From SXXH01 sp041165735 (GTDB lineage: Bacteria > Planctomycetota > UBA1135 > GCA-002686595): a stretch of DNA of 64,000 nucleotides. The stretch spans positions 1 through 64,000 of the forward strand of contig JBKDQQ010000080.1 in assembly GCA_046341775.1 (NCBI GenBank), in the 5' to 3' direction. The notes below the pieces were generated by a model. That model was not told the DNA's origin, made no database searches, and saw nothing but the letters and a program-made list of their open reading frames with translations. Positions 53,258 through 62,752 of the stretch are shown here, one piece after another (position 1 is the stretch's first letter; each line of letters opens with the position of its first letter). Made by a program: the position numbers and the translations under genes.

Positions 53258-55723
53258 CTATTCGGCCTTGCGCCGCGCCGCGCGCCTGCGGCCTCCCGCG
53301 GCGGGCAGGTCGACCAGCGCCAGTTCGAGCACCTCGTCCACGGTGCGCACGAAGCGGAACTCGAGCGCCGCGCGCGTCGACTGGGGCACCTCGTCGGCTT
53401 CGGCGCGGTTGCGTTCCGGCAGCACCACCAGCCGGATCCCGGCCGCGCGCGCCCCGAGCACCTTCTCCTTGATGCCCCCCACCGGCAGCACGAGGCCGCG
53501 CAGCGAGATCTCCCCGGTCATGGCCACCTCGGGACGCACGAGCCGCCCGGAGAGCAGCGAGCACAAGGCCGTGTACAAGGCCACGCCCGCGCTCGGGCCA
53601 TCCTTCTGGATCGCGCCCGCCGGCAAGTGCACGTGCAAGTCGTGCGTCTCGAAGAAGCGCGGATCGAAGCCCAACGCGCGACTGCGCGACTTCACCAGCG
53701 ACAACGCGGCTTGGGCGCTCTCGCGCATCACCTCGCCCAGTTGTCCGGTCAGGATCAACTGCCCCTTGCCCGGCATCGACGTGGCCTCCACATGCAGGAT
53801 CTCGCCTCCCACCGGCGTCCACGCCAACCCGGTGGCGACGCCCGGCACGGAAGTGCGCGAGCGCTGCTCGTCGGCGTGGGGCGCGGGCCCGAGGATCGCC
53901 GCGAGGTCCTTCCTGCCGATGGTCGCGCCGCGCGCCTTGCCTTCGGCCACGCGGGCGGCGACGTGGCGCACGATGGAGCCGATGCGGCGCTCCAGCTGCC
54001 TCACTCCGGCTTCGCGCACCCAACCTTCGAGGATCGCCTCCAGGGCGTCGCGCCCGACCTTGCAGCGCCTCTGGTCGAGGCCGTTGTCCGCCAGCTGCCG
54101 CGGCAGCAAGTAGCGCCTCGCGATCTCGAGCTTCTCCTCGCGCGTGTAGCCGACGAGCTGCACGACCTCGAAGCGGTCACGCAAGGGCGGCGGCACCTGC
54201 TCGAGCACGTTCGCCGTGGCGATGAACAGCACCTTGGACAGGTCGACGGGCACCCCGAGGTAGTTGTCGCGAAACGAGTGGTTCTGCTCGGGATCGAGCA
54301 CCTCGAGCAGGGCCGAGGCGGGATCGCCGTGCATGCCGACGCCGAGCTTGTCGATCTCGTCCAGCATGAAGACGGGGTTCTTGCTCCGCGCCTGCTTCAG
54401 GCCGGCCACGATCTTGCCCGGCAACGCCCCCACGTAGGTGCGGCGATGGCCGCGGATCTCCGCCTCGTCGTGCACGCCCCCCAGCGACACGCGCACGAAC
54501 TTGCGCCCCATGGCGCGCGCGATCGACTGTCCAAGCGAGGTCTTTCCGACGCCGGGCGGACCCACGAGGCATAGGTTGGCGCGCTTGCCTTCGGGGGCGA
54601 GCTTGCGCACCGCGAGGTACTCGAGGATCTGGCGCTTGACCTTCTCGAGGCCGTGGTGGTCGGCGTCGAGGATGGCGCGCGCGGCGGCGATGTCGATCGT
54701 GTCCGTCGTCGCTTCCCGCCACGGCATCTCGACCATCGTCTCGAGCCAGGTGCGCAGCGAACCCTGCTCGGCGGCGCCTTCGGGCAGGCGCGCGAGGCGA
54801 GCCAGCTCCTTGCGCGCCTCCTTCTCCACCTCGGGCGGCATGCCGCAGGCCGCGAGCTTCTGCGCGAGCTCCTCGTGCTCGCCGTTCTCCCCCACGCCCA
54901 GTTCCTTGTGGATCTGCTTGAGCTGCTCGCGCAAGTAGTACTCGCGCTGCGCCTTGTCGAGCGTGCCTTTCGTGCGCTCGCGGATCTGCTGCGACAGGCG
55001 CAGCACCTCGACGAGGTGCGCTAGGCGCGCCGAGACCTTGGCGAGCCGCTTGGCGACGTCGAGCGTGGCGAGGATTTCCTGCTTCTCCTGCAGCGGAACG
55101 TCCAGGAAGGTCGTCACCATGTCGGCGAACAAGGCCGGCGAGGGCACGCCCATCAGCACGTTGGCGAGATCCTCGGGCGCGCCCGGCGACAACTGCAGCA
55201 CCTCGCGCGCCTGCTCCTTCAGGGCGAGGAAGCGCGCCTCGTCCTTCTCGGCCGGCGGGGCCTTCGAGTCCTCGTCGAGGCGCTTGATGCGCGCCGCGAG
55301 CGTCTTGCCGCGGTCGACCAGTTCGAGCAGCTCGAAGCGCTGCTCGCCTTGGCAGATCAGGTGCAGCTTGCCGTCGGGCGCCAGCATGTGGCGCACGATC
55401 TCCGCCACGGTGCCGATGTCGTGCAGGTCGTCGCGCCGCGGCTCCTCGACCTTCTCGTCCTTCTGCAGCACGAGCGCCAGCGGTTCCTTGCGCCGCACCG
55501 CATCCATCACGGTCTCGATCGACTTGGGACGCGACACGACCACTGGCAGCACGACGCCCGGGAACAGGACCATGTTACGCACGGGCACGAGCGCCAGGGT
55601 CTCTTCGCGGGAGGGAGCGGCGCCGCGCGGCAGCGCGACGCCGGGCGGCGACAGCGGCGGCGCTTGTTCGGCTTGGGCGCGACCGTCGCGCGCCGACGCC
55701 TTCTTCGAGGGCTTCTTGTCCAT
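53258..55723 (-). CDS. lon: ATP-dependent Lon protease
   Basis: This 821-residue cytoplasmic protease degrades misfolded and regulatory proteins. The N-terminal substrate domain (LVPVRNMVLFPGVVLPV), the AAA+ module with Walker A GPPGVGKT (388-395) and LDEIDKLG, and the C-terminal Ser-Lys protease with Ser711 in KDGPSAG and Lys754 in GGIKEK are all present. I chose the ATG at 55723 over the one at 55732 because GGAAGG stands at proper spacing only for the former. The N-terminal 40 residues are a Lys/Ala/Pro-rich extension; the C-terminus is basic. Confidence 0.96.
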   Translation of the reverse strand: MDKKPSKKASARDGRAQAEQAPPLSPPGVALPRGAAPSREETLALVPVRNMVLFPGVVLPVVVSRPKSIETVMDAVRRKEPLALVLQKDEKVEEPRRDDLHDIGTVAEIVRHMLAPDGKLHLICQGEQRFELLELVDRGKTLAARIKRLDEDSKAPPAEKDEARFLALKEQAREVLQLSPGAPEDLANVLMGVPSPALFADMVTTFLDVPLQEKQEILATLDVAKRLAKVSARLAHLVEVLRLSQQIRERTKGTLDKAQREYYLREQLKQIHKELGVGENGEHEELAQKLAACGMPPEVEKEARKELARLARLPEGAAEQGSLRTWLETMVEMPWREATTDTIDIAAARAILDADHHGLEKVKRQILEYLAVRKLAPEGKRANLCLVGPPGVGKTSLGQSIARAMGRKFVRVSLGGVHDEAEIRGHRRTYVGALPGKIVAGLKQARSKNPVFMLDEIDKLGVGMHGDPASALLEVLDPEQNHSFRDNYLGVPVDLSKVLFIATANVLEQVPPPLRDRFEVVQLVGYTREEKLEIARRYLLPRQLADNGLDQRRCKVGRDALEAILEGWVREAGVRQLERRIGSIVRHVAARVAEGKARGATIGRKDLAAILGPAPHADEQRSRTSVPGVATGLAWTPVGGEILHVEATSMPGKGQLILTGQLGEVMRESAQAALSLVKSRSRALGFDPRFFETHDLHVHLPAGAIQKDGPSAGVALYTALCSLLSGRLVRPEVAMTGEISLRGLVLPVGGIKEKVLGARAAGIRLVVLPERNRAEADEVPQSTRAALEFRFVRTVDEVLELALVDLPAAGGRRRAARRKAE

Positions 55724-55795
55724 CGGCACCATCCTTCCGTGCGACGGGCCGTCCGTCCATGCGCCCGCGGGCGCAAGAAGGCGCCCCGTCGAGGA

Positions 55796-57730
55796 TCAGC
55801 GGCCGTCGTCGACGACGCGCCGCGGCTCCAAGGCCACCGTCCGCCCCGGGAAGGAGGCCTCGCGCGGATCCCAGAGGAGCGGCGCGTAGCCTTGGGCGTC
55901 GAATCGCAGCACCTCCGGCCAATCGTCGGCGCGCAGCGCGAGCTTGCCGGCCGCGTCGCTCCTCGCCAAGAGCCGCGCGCCATCGCGCACCTCGACGCCG
56001 GCGACGGCCCGGCCGGTGGCGCGATCGATGCAGACGAGTTCGCGCTGGAAGCCCCGCGCGAGATCGAAGCGCAAGGGGCCCCAAGGCCCGGACTCCTCGA
56101 GGGCGTCAACAAGCCGCCCTTCGAGCGCGATGTAGCCGGGCGCCTCCACCGCGTAGCGCAGGTCGTCGCGCTCCTTCCAGTAGAGCGTCGCCACGCCGCT
56201 GGGCGCGCCGTGACGCTGCATGGCGAAGCCTCCGCGCGCCAAGTGGTCGCCCGGATGGTGCAGCACGATGCTGGCGCGGCGCACTTCCTTGCCGCTGCGC
56301 GCGTCGAGCACGACGCACGCCATGCTGCGCGCGGCGAGGCGCGCGCGGCGCACGACGGAGAGGCCCGCGGCCCCGAACGGCAGAGTGGTCGAGGCGGGAT
56401 CGTAGATGTCGTCGCCGTAGCCTCCGCCCACCGCGAGGTGCACGTCGCGGGCCGGCTGGGCCCAGAAGGCGAAGGCGCCGTTCTCGCCGGTGACGAGTTC
56501 CACCGGCTCCTCGTCGCCGCTCTGCGCGCGCACCGTGACCCCGGGCAGCGGGTAGCCGAGCTCGTCGACCACGGCGCCCGACGCGGCGAGGCGCAGGCCA
56601 CCCACGCCCAGCACGAACTCGACTTCCTTGCTGGCTCCGCGCGGCAAGTCGAGCGTGCGCGACAGGCTCCTGCCCGTGAGCGGGTGGGTCGCCGTCACCG
56701 TCCAGCAGGCCGCGCGCAACGGGGCCACCAAGGCCTCGCCGGCGCCGTCGGTGGCCACTTGGCGTCCGCGCAGCGTGACTCCGCCTTCCTCGCAGGCGAC
56801 CGAGAGCGAAACGTTGGCGACGGGACGGCCTTCCTCGTTGCGCGCGCGGATGGTGATCATGCCCGCGGGGAACAGGTCGAGCCGACGCGCGCGCGCTCCG
56901 AAGGGGCCTTCGATCGCGAGCAGGTCGCTGACCCACGCGCCCTCGTGTTCCGCCTCGACCAGCCAGACGCGATCGAGTGGATCGCCACCGAAATGCGCGA
57001 AGCGCGCGCGCCCGGCGGGATCCGTGGTCTCGAGGTCGCGGACTTCGACGCGCAGCTCTCCATCGCGATCGCGCGAGCCGCGCGTCAGTGTCACCGCCGC
57101 TCCCGCGGCGGGTCCGCCCTCGGGCAGGACCACGTCGACTTCGAGCACCTCGTCGGGAGCGCGCGCCAGCAGGTCGAGCGACTGCGAAGGCGCGCCCGTC
57201 TCGGGCCGCCGGAGCAGGAACTGCGGCGGTTCCAGCTCCCATCGCGCGCGCAGCCTCAGCACGTCGGGGTTGGCCTCGTGCATCACGGAGACGATCCCGG
57301 GCGCGAGTTCGGCCGCGGTCTGGAAACGTCCCTCGTCATCGGTCGTGGCGTGCACGACCACCGGGCGGGTGGAGAGGAAGGCGAGCTTGAGGCCGGCGAC
57401 GGGGGCGAGGGTGCGCTGGTCGCGCACGACGCCGCAGATCGCCACCGTGGTCTCGGGCGGTGGCGGCGCCACGCCGGCCACACGCTCGGCGCCCGGCTCC
57501 GGTCCGGGAACGCCGAGCACGACGGAGGCGGCGCCCGACGACGAGGGCTCATCCACCGAGGAGGAGGCGCGCCGCTCGACGCGCTCGTCCTGCACCGCGG
57601 CGCTGGATACGGGTTCCGCCGGGGACGATGGCGCGCGCATCCAGGCCGCGTAGCCCCCCGCCACGGCGAGGAGCGCGATCAGCCAACGCAAGGAAGCGGC
57701 GCGCGATGTGCGTCTTGTGCCGATGGTCAG
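55796..57730 (-). CDS. membrane-anchored carboxypeptidase-regulatory-like protein, probable CTG start
   Basis: This 644-residue protein has a basic N-terminus and a membrane segment (RRTSRAASLRWLIALLAVAGG), a Ser-rich linker and then five or six beta-sandwich domains of the carboxypeptidase regulatory type, each with a GxVxD or GxxxxDxxG-like turn (ICGVVRDQRTLAPVAGL near residue 85). No catalytic motif is seen; such proteins bind ligands or stiffen surface structures. No ATG, GTG or TTG fits the anchor, but a CTG at 57730 overlaps the TGA of the upstream gene and follows GGAGG, so it is the best start. A TTG at 57691 would cut the basic residues off. Confidence 0.75.
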   Translation of the reverse strand: MTIGTRRTSRAASLRWLIALLAVAGGYAAWMRAPSSPAEPVSSAAVQDERVERRASSSVDEPSSSGAASVVLGVPGPEPGAERVAGVAPPPPETTVAICGVVRDQRTLAPVAGLKLAFLSTRPVVVHATTDDEGRFQTAAELAPGIVSVMHEANPDVLRLRARWELEPPQFLLRRPETGAPSQSLDLLARAPDEVLEVDVVLPEGGPAAGAAVTLTRGSRDRDGELRVEVRDLETTDPAGRARFAHFGGDPLDRVWLVEAEHEGAWVSDLLAIEGPFGARARRLDLFPAGMITIRARNEEGRPVANVSLSVACEEGGVTLRGRQVATDGAGEALVAPLRAACWTVTATHPLTGRSLSRTLDLPRGASKEVEFVLGVGGLRLAASGAVVDELGYPLPGVTVRAQSGDEEPVELVTGENGAFAFWAQPARDVHLAVGGGYGDDIYDPASTTLPFGAAGLSVVRRARLAARSMACVVLDARSGKEVRRASIVLHHPGDHLARGGFAMQRHGAPSGVATLYWKERDDLRYAVEAPGYIALEGRLVDALEESGPWGPLRFDLARGFQRELVCIDRATGRAVAGVEVRDGARLLARSDAAGKLALRADDWPEVLRFDAQGYAPLLWDPREASFPGRTVALEPRRVVDDGR

Positions 57731-58368
57731 TCGACCTCCGCCGCGGCGCCGAAGCGCGCCACGAAGCCGTTGTTCTCGTCGTGCCGGGCGAAGCGCACCG
57801 CGCCATCCGCGACGCGGAACTCCGTGCACAAGAGCACCAGCGCGCCTTCCACCGCGCCCAGCGGTCGGTACCAGACCTGCTGCGGCATCTTGCAGCAGGC
57901 GCGATCCGGCATGGCCATGGCCTCGAGGCGCGCCACGCCCGGCACGGTGACGGAGTACTCGTCGCCGGACTCGGCGAAGGCCAGCGTGCTCGCCGCGACG
58001 CCATCCACTTCCAAGGTGCGCGCGCCAAGGTGCCGGCGCGCGGCCAGCTGCAAGGCGGCCGCCTGCGACTCTCCCCGCGGAGCGTGCACGTGGACGCGGG
58101 CGCGCACCATGAGCGCTTCGTCCTCGAGGTTCGCGTCCGCCGCCAGCACCAGGGCGATGGATCCGCCCGCGAGGTCCTGTCCGGCGATCGTGCCTCCGTC
58201 GAAGCGCAGCGCGACGAGCGCCTCGCGTCCCGCCGTCACCGACTCGCCGCCGTAGTGGCACGCGCCGGCGTAGACGCTCGCCGTGCGCGCCTCCAGATGC
58301 AGGCCATGCGGCGTCGCGGCGGGCTCGGCATGGAGCAGGGCGGGCAGGAGGCAGAGGAGCGTGCTCAT
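57727..58368 (-). CDS. DUF1326-like secreted protein
   Basis: The 213-residue product has a short signal peptide (about 15 residues) and one domain that recalls DUF1326: HLEARTASVYAGACHYGG near residue 25, LVLAADANLEDEAL near residue 73 and AMPDRACCKMPQQVWY near residue 152. Four Cys and several His could bind metal, but this is a guess. The next gene starts inside its stop (CTG/TGA overlap), so the two are probably co-translated and act together at the envelope. Confidence 0.6.
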   Translation of the reverse strand: MSTLLCLLPALLHAEPAATPHGLHLEARTASVYAGACHYGGESVTAGREALVALRFDGGTIAGQDLAGGSIALVLAADANLEDEALMVRARVHVHAPRGESQAAALQLAARRHLGARTLEVDGVAASTLAFAESGDEYSVTVPGVARLEAMAMPDRACCKMPQQVWYRPLGAVEGALVLLCTEFRVADGAVRFARHDENNGFVARFGAAAEVD

Positions 58369-58428
58369 CGGATCGTGGTGCGGCGCAAGTTGGAGGGGTC
58401 GCGGGAGGCGGAGCGGCGGAGCACTGGG

Positions 58429-58434
58429 AGTCTA
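58429..58434 (-). promoter_or_regulatory. putative -10 box (TAGACT) of the DUF1326-like gene
   Basis: Read on the minus strand, TAGACT lies 60 bases before the ATG at 58368 and matches the TAGNCT group. No clear -35 box is seen. Confidence 0.3.
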
Positions 58435-58447
58435 GCGCAGGCGCCCG

Positions 58448-58717
58448 TCAGCGGATGGGTTCCCAGCAAGTCCGGTCGGAACGGCATTCGACCGGACCGA
58501 CGAGGTCGCGGTCCGGACCCATGGCGGAGCGGGTCTTCGTGCACCAGGTGTGGCAACTGGCGTCGAGGTAGTCCTCGTCGTGCATGGCCAACCGCGCGCG
58601 CAGGAGATACTTCTTGCTGGCGAGGTGCAGGCAGTAGGGCGTCAGCGCGCCGGCCGCCGCGGCCTTCGCGTCCAGCTCCTGCGCCGCGCCGGCGTCGCGG
58701 GAAGGGTCGTCCCCCAT
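58448..58717 (-). CDS. small Cys-rich protein of the Mo-hydroxylase operon
   Basis: I do not recognise this 89-residue protein. It is mostly helical at first, then has a Cys-rich tail: Cys29, CHTWC near residue 55, VEC near 77 and RTC near 83. It has no signal peptide. It begins one base before the end of the FAD subunit gene and shares its operon, so it may help assemble or carry electrons for the Mo hydroxylase, or bind metal. The arrangement is stated from sequence; the role is inference. Confidence 0.6.
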   Translation of the reverse strand: MGDDPSRDAGAAQELDAKAAAAGALTPYCLHLASKKYLLRARLAMHDEDYLDASCHTWCTKTRSAMGPDRDLVGPVECRSDRTCWEPIR

Positions 58718-58718
58718 C

Positions 58719-59711
58719 TCAGGCCAGCCCGCGCAGGACGCGCGTCAGCAGGCCTTTGGCGAGCGGGACCTTGTAGCCGTTCTCCGACAGTGGCTCGGCG
58801 CCGCGCAAGGCTTCCTCGCACGCGGCGGCGATCACGGCCTCGTCCAGCGCCTTGCCCACCAGCAAGGCCTCGGCGGCGGGCACGCGCCAGGGGATCGGGG
58901 CCACGCCGCCCAAGGCGATGCGCGCGCGCGCCACCTTCCCGGCGTCCTTCTCGAGCGCCACGCAGACCGAGGCCAGGGCCCAGTCGTAGGAGGCGCGCTC
59001 CTTGAACTTGCTCCACGCGCTGGCGCGCGCCGAGGCGTCGAGCGGCACCTGCACCTCGACGACGATCTCGTCGGGCTTGAGGATGGTCTCCTTCAGCACG
59101 GAGCCCTCCGACGGCAGCGTGTAGAAGCGCTCGATGGGCGTCGTTTGCAAGCCCTTCTTCGTCAGCACGACGACCGACGCGTCCAGCGCCGCCAAGGCGG
59201 TGGCGAGGTCGCTCGGGTGGACGATGTAGCTCGGTCCCCCGCCGAAGATGGCGTTGTACTTGTTGCGGCCGGAGTAGCTGAAGCACTCCGCTCCGCCCTT
59301 CTTGATGCACTTGGCCTCCTCGAGGCGGTAGTACGCGCAGCGCGGACGCTGGCAGAGGTTGCCTCCCAGGGTGCCGACGGAGCGGATCTGCGGCGAAGCC
59401 ACGCTGGCGGCGGCCTGCGCCAGTCCGGGGGCGCGCTCGACGATGGCGGGGTGCGACTCGATGGCCGCCAGCGTCGCCAGCGTCCCCATCCTCAGGGTGT
59501 CGCCCTCGACCATGATGGCGTCGAGGCCCGGCACGCCCTTGAGGTTGACGACGACCTCGGGCTCGGCGAGGTGCTCCTTGAGCTCTGTCAAGAGATCTTG
59601 ACCACCCGCCAGGAGGGCCGCCTTGCTGCGGCCGCGGCGGTCCATGGCCGCGGCCAAGGCCTCGAGGGCGCCGTCGAGCGTCGCGGGGTTGACCAGCGTG
59701 AAGGACTTCAT
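58719..59711 (-). CDS. FAD-binding subunit of a xanthine dehydrogenase-family enzyme
   Basis: The 330-residue subunit has the CO dehydrogenase flavoprotein fold: AALLAGGQDLLTELK near residue 32 (FAD-binding) and RSVGTLGGNLCQRPRCAYYR near residue 110, plus extra cysteines (RCAYY, AKCIKKG, AECFSYS) that resemble the extra [4Fe-4S] site of PaoB/YagS-type subunits. It passes electrons from the Fe-S subunit to an acceptor. It lies 40 bases after the Mo subunit gene. The Cys-rich segment sets it apart from plain xanthine dehydrogenase FAD subunits. Confidence 0.85.
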   Translation of the reverse strand: MKSFTLVNPATLDGALEALAAAMDRRGRSKAALLAGGQDLLTELKEHLAEPEVVVNLKGVPGLDAIMVEGDTLRMGTLATLAAIESHPAIVERAPGLAQAAASVASPQIRSVGTLGGNLCQRPRCAYYRLEEAKCIKKGGAECFSYSGRNKYNAIFGGGPSYIVHPSDLATALAALDASVVVLTKKGLQTTPIERFYTLPSEGSVLKETILKPDEIVVEVQVPLDASARASAWSKFKERASYDWALASVCVALEKDAGKVARARIALGGVAPIPWRVPAAEALLVGKALDEAVIAAACEEALRGAEPLSENGYKVPLAKGLLTRVLRGLA

Positions 59712-59751
59712 TGCGAAACCACCTTGCTCGGGGATGGGGCGCGGGGGCGCC

Positions 59752-62028
59752 TCAGGAGACCTTGCCCAGCGCGACGAGCACCTTGTCCGGCGTGCACGGC
59801 AGGCTGCGGATGCGCGCTCCGCAGGCGTTGTGGATGGCGTTGGCGATGGCCGCGCCGCCGGGGACGATGGGCGCCTCCGACATGCCGATGGGCGCGCGTC
59901 GATCCTCGTCGTCGAGCACGACGGTCATCTTCGGGATCTCCAGGCTGTGCGGCAGCTTGTAGTCCTCGAAGCACGGATTGAGCTGGATGCCCAGAGCGGG
60001 ATCGACGACGCGCTCCTCGAGGAGCGCGTAGCCTAGGGCCTGCACCATGCCGCCGTTGATCTGGCTGCGCGTGGCGGCGCGATTGAGGCACAGGCCCACG
60101 TCCTGCATGCACGCCATGTGCAGCACGCGCACGCGCCCGGTCAGGGTGTCGACCTCGACCTTGGCCGCTTGCGCTCCGTGCACGCCGTTCGCCTGCAGGT
60201 GCGCCTGCCAGACGCCCTTGGCGCGCAAGCCCGCCTCCGGCAACGCGGCGCAGGCTTGCTTCCACGACAACTTGCGGCCGCCCGCGGCCGGTTGCACGTG
60301 CCCGTCGGCGAAGACGACCTCGCCCGGCTGGCACGCGAGCAGCGGAGCCAACACCTCGGCGAAGGCCTGTCGCGCGTTGTAGGCGGCGTGCTTGACGGCA
60401 GGGGCGAGACTGGCGGTCGTGACGCTGCCGCCGGAGCCGTTGGCGTTGCCGAGGCGCGTCGAGCCGATCTTCGCCACCACCGCCGACAGGGGCAGGCCGA
60501 GTTCCTCGGCGGGGATGGCCGCGACGTAAGTGCGCACGCCGGTGCCGAGGTCCTGGCTGCCGACGGCGGACACCACCGATCCATCGCGTTCGATGGCGAT
60601 CTCCACCTCGCAGGCCGGCCCGCCGCCGCCGCCCCAGCGCGAGATGGCGAAACCGATGCCCACGCACAGTTCGTCCTTGGCCGAGCCGGGACGCGTGCGA
60701 TGGGGATGCTCGAACCAGCCGATCTCGCGCGCCACGCGTTCGAGCTGGCGGTGCCAGACCTTGTCGTCGAGATTCGCCTTGCGCACCTCGACGAGGTCGA
60801 GTCCCGCGGCGTAGGCGAGCTCGTCGATCAGCGACTCGGTGGCGAAGCTCGCCTGCGGATGCCCGGGAGCGCGCATGGCCCGCGACGCGTCGAGGTTCGT
60901 GCGCACGCCGGAGATCTCGCTCCACGACTCGGCGCACTTGTAGATGTAGGGCAGGCCGGAAAGCGAACCGTCGCCCAACCCGCCGTGCTTGTGCGCGCGC
61001 GCCGCGAAGCCCACGAGCCTGCCCGCCGAGTCCATGCCGCCGGAGGCCTCGATGTGCGAGCCCGAGCGGTTGCCCGCCATGCGGAACTCGTCCTTGCGCG
61101 TCAGCATCAGGTGCACAGGGCGCTTCAGCGCCTTCGAGAGGCGCGCGGCCGCCTCGCCCTCGATGCCGAAGCCGAACTTGCTGCCGAAGCCGCCGCCCAT
61201 GTGCTCGACGACGCCGACCACGTTGGCCTGCTTCAGGCCCAGCACCTTGGCCGCGTCGCCCGCGAAGCCGAAGGTGACCTGCGTGCTGCAGTACACGGTG
61301 GCCTCCTCGCCGCCGCGCCAATCGACCACGGCGCCGTGCGTCTCGAGGCAGGCGTGGTGCACGACCGGCACCGTGTAGGTCGCCGCGACCTTGAAGGGCG
61401 CGGCGTCGATGGCCGCGCGCGCCTTGGCCTCGTCGCCACGCACGGCGGGCTTGCCCTGGTTGCCGCGTCGGCCGACCTGCGGAGCATCAGGCTTCAGCGC
61501 GGACTCGCGGTCGAGCACCGCCGGGCGCGCCTCCCATTCGAACACGATGGCGCGCAGGCAATCCTCGGCGGCTTCGCTGGTCTCCGCCGCCACCGCGGCG
61601 ATGGGTTGGCCCAGCCAGCGCGTCTCCTCCGCCTCGAGCACCTCGTGGGCGAGGTAGCCCTTGACGCCCTTGCAGGCGGCGAAGTCGAGGCGCGCGATCT
61701 TCAGCGCCGCGACGGGCGCGAGCAGGAGCCTCGCCCACGCCATGCCGGGCACGCGCACGTCGTGCGTGTACACGGCCCGTCCAGAAACCTTGACAGGTCC
61801 GTCGACGCGCTGGAGCTCCTTGTCGAGCACCTTGAGTGTTTCGCGCGGGCCCCATTCGGGCCCGCCGGCGTCCTCCACCTCGATCTCGACCTCCTGCTCG
61901 ATGCCGTCGACGACCTTGGTGGTCTTGATCTTCTTCGTGCGCTTCGGCTTGGCGGCCTCGTCCTGCGCGGGAGCCAGCAGCGAGGCGTCCGGGTAGCCGG
62001 AGCCGGGGAAGGGCGGAAGGGCGCTCAC
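59752..62028 (-). CDS. molybdopterin-binding subunit of a xanthine dehydrogenase-family enzyme
   Basis: This 758-residue subunit hydroxylates aldehydes or N-heterocycles. It starts with an acidic-basic linker (KPKRTKKIKTTKVVDG) and then shows the family's HACLETHGAVVDW near residue 233, MGGGFGSKFGFG near residue 276, MRAPGHPQASFATE near residue 380 and SEAPIVPGGAAIANAI near residue 727, which holds the catalytic Glu candidate. The GTG at 62028 overlaps the stop of the Fe-S gene and follows GGAGG. It is closest to the YagR/PaoC-like branch by layout. Substrate unknown. Confidence 0.88.
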   Translation of the reverse strand: MSALPPFPGSGYPDASLLAPAQDEAAKPKRTKKIKTTKVVDGIEQEVEIEVEDAGGPEWGPRETLKVLDKELQRVDGPVKVSGRAVYTHDVRVPGMAWARLLLAPVAALKIARLDFAACKGVKGYLAHEVLEAEETRWLGQPIAAVAAETSEAAEDCLRAIVFEWEARPAVLDRESALKPDAPQVGRRGNQGKPAVRGDEAKARAAIDAAPFKVAATYTVPVVHHACLETHGAVVDWRGGEEATVYCSTQVTFGFAGDAAKVLGLKQANVVGVVEHMGGGFGSKFGFGIEGEAAARLSKALKRPVHLMLTRKDEFRMAGNRSGSHIEASGGMDSAGRLVGFAARAHKHGGLGDGSLSGLPYIYKCAESWSEISGVRTNLDASRAMRAPGHPQASFATESLIDELAYAAGLDLVEVRKANLDDKVWHRQLERVAREIGWFEHPHRTRPGSAKDELCVGIGFAISRWGGGGGPACEVEIAIERDGSVVSAVGSQDLGTGVRTYVAAIPAEELGLPLSAVVAKIGSTRLGNANGSGGSVTTASLAPAVKHAAYNARQAFAEVLAPLLACQPGEVVFADGHVQPAAGGRKLSWKQACAALPEAGLRAKGVWQAHLQANGVHGAQAAKVEVDTLTGRVRVLHMACMQDVGLCLNRAATRSQINGGMVQALGYALLEERVVDPALGIQLNPCFEDYKLPHSLEIPKMTVVLDDEDRRAPIGMSEAPIVPGGAAIANAIHNACGARIRSLPCTPDKVLVALGKVS

Positions 62029-62714
62029 TTCGAGCCTCCTTGGGCGACGGACAACGCGGCTTCGAAGACGTGAGGTTGCGTGCCGCAGCGGCACAAGTTG
62101 CCGGCGCAAGCGGCCTTGATGCGCTCGAGATCCGCCTGCGGGTGGTTCTCGAGGCAATGCGTGATCGCCATGACGAAACCGGGCGTGCAGAAGCCGCACA
62201 TCGAAGCGTCCTTCTCGCAGAAGGCCCGTTGCACGGCCGACAACTCGTCGCCCTTCTGCAGACCTTCGACGGTGCGCACCTCCTTGCCGCGCGCGTCGAC
62301 GGCCAGTTGCAGGCAGCCGTACACGAGCTGGCCGCCGACGATCATGCTGCACGCGCCGCAGTTGCCGCGATCGCAGACGAGCTTGGCGCCGGTCAGCGGC
62401 GGATCGATCCGGTTGCGCAAGGCGTCGAGCAACGTGGTGCGCGGCTCGACCTTGAGCTTGCGCCGCACGCCGTTGATCGAGAGCTCGATCTCGACTTCTC
62501 CCGCGAGCGTCTCGACAACGGGCGCGGCCGCCGACGCTCCGCCGTCCGATTGCCGTGCTCCGAGCACGACGGGGGCGACCAGCCCGGCCGCCGCCGCGCC
62601 GGCGGACGTGCGCATCAAGTCGCGGCGCGTGGGCGCGAAGCGCGCGCCTTGGCCCGGTTCCGTGGATGCGCTGTCGGTTGCGTCCCGTTCGGGACGCGCG
62701 TCATGGCCGCTCAT
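62025..62714 (-). CDS. 2Fe-2S subunit of a xanthine dehydrogenase-family enzyme, Tat-exported
   Basis: The 229-residue subunit has a Tat-type signal (TRRDLMRTSAGAAAAGL) and two [2Fe-2S] domains, plant-type with Cys114, Cys119, Cys122 and Cys134 and the all-helical one with Cys173, Cys176, Cys208 and Cys210. It carries electrons between the Mo and FAD subunits. The signal suggests that the whole complex is exported folded, as with PaoABC. The ATG at 62714 gives the signal; a long structured leader lies upstream. Confidence 0.88.
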   Translation of the reverse strand: MSGHDARPERDATDSASTEPGQGARFAPTRRDLMRTSAGAAAAGLVAPVVLGARQSDGGASAAAPVVETLAGEVEIELSINGVRRKLKVEPRTTLLDALRNRIDPPLTGAKLVCDRGNCGACSMIVGGQLVYGCLQLAVDARGKEVRTVEGLQKGDELSAVQRAFCEKDASMCGFCTPGFVMAITHCLENHPQADLERIKAACAGNLCRCGTQPHVFEAALSVAQGGSK

Positions 62715-62752
62715 GCGGTGGGGATTCCTGGAGGGGGGAGCTGCTGGACCGC

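Noticed and set aside
55796..58261. Apparent 821-residue fusion of the DUF1326-like region and the regulatory-like protein
   Set aside because: The N-terminal part is the wrong frame of the DUF1326-like gene; the real start lies at its stop codon.
59587..59602. Second copy of the GTCAAG palindrome as a regulatory site
   Set aside because: It lies inside the FAD-binding motif of the FAD subunit gene, so coding constraint can explain it. I keep it only as a low-interest note.
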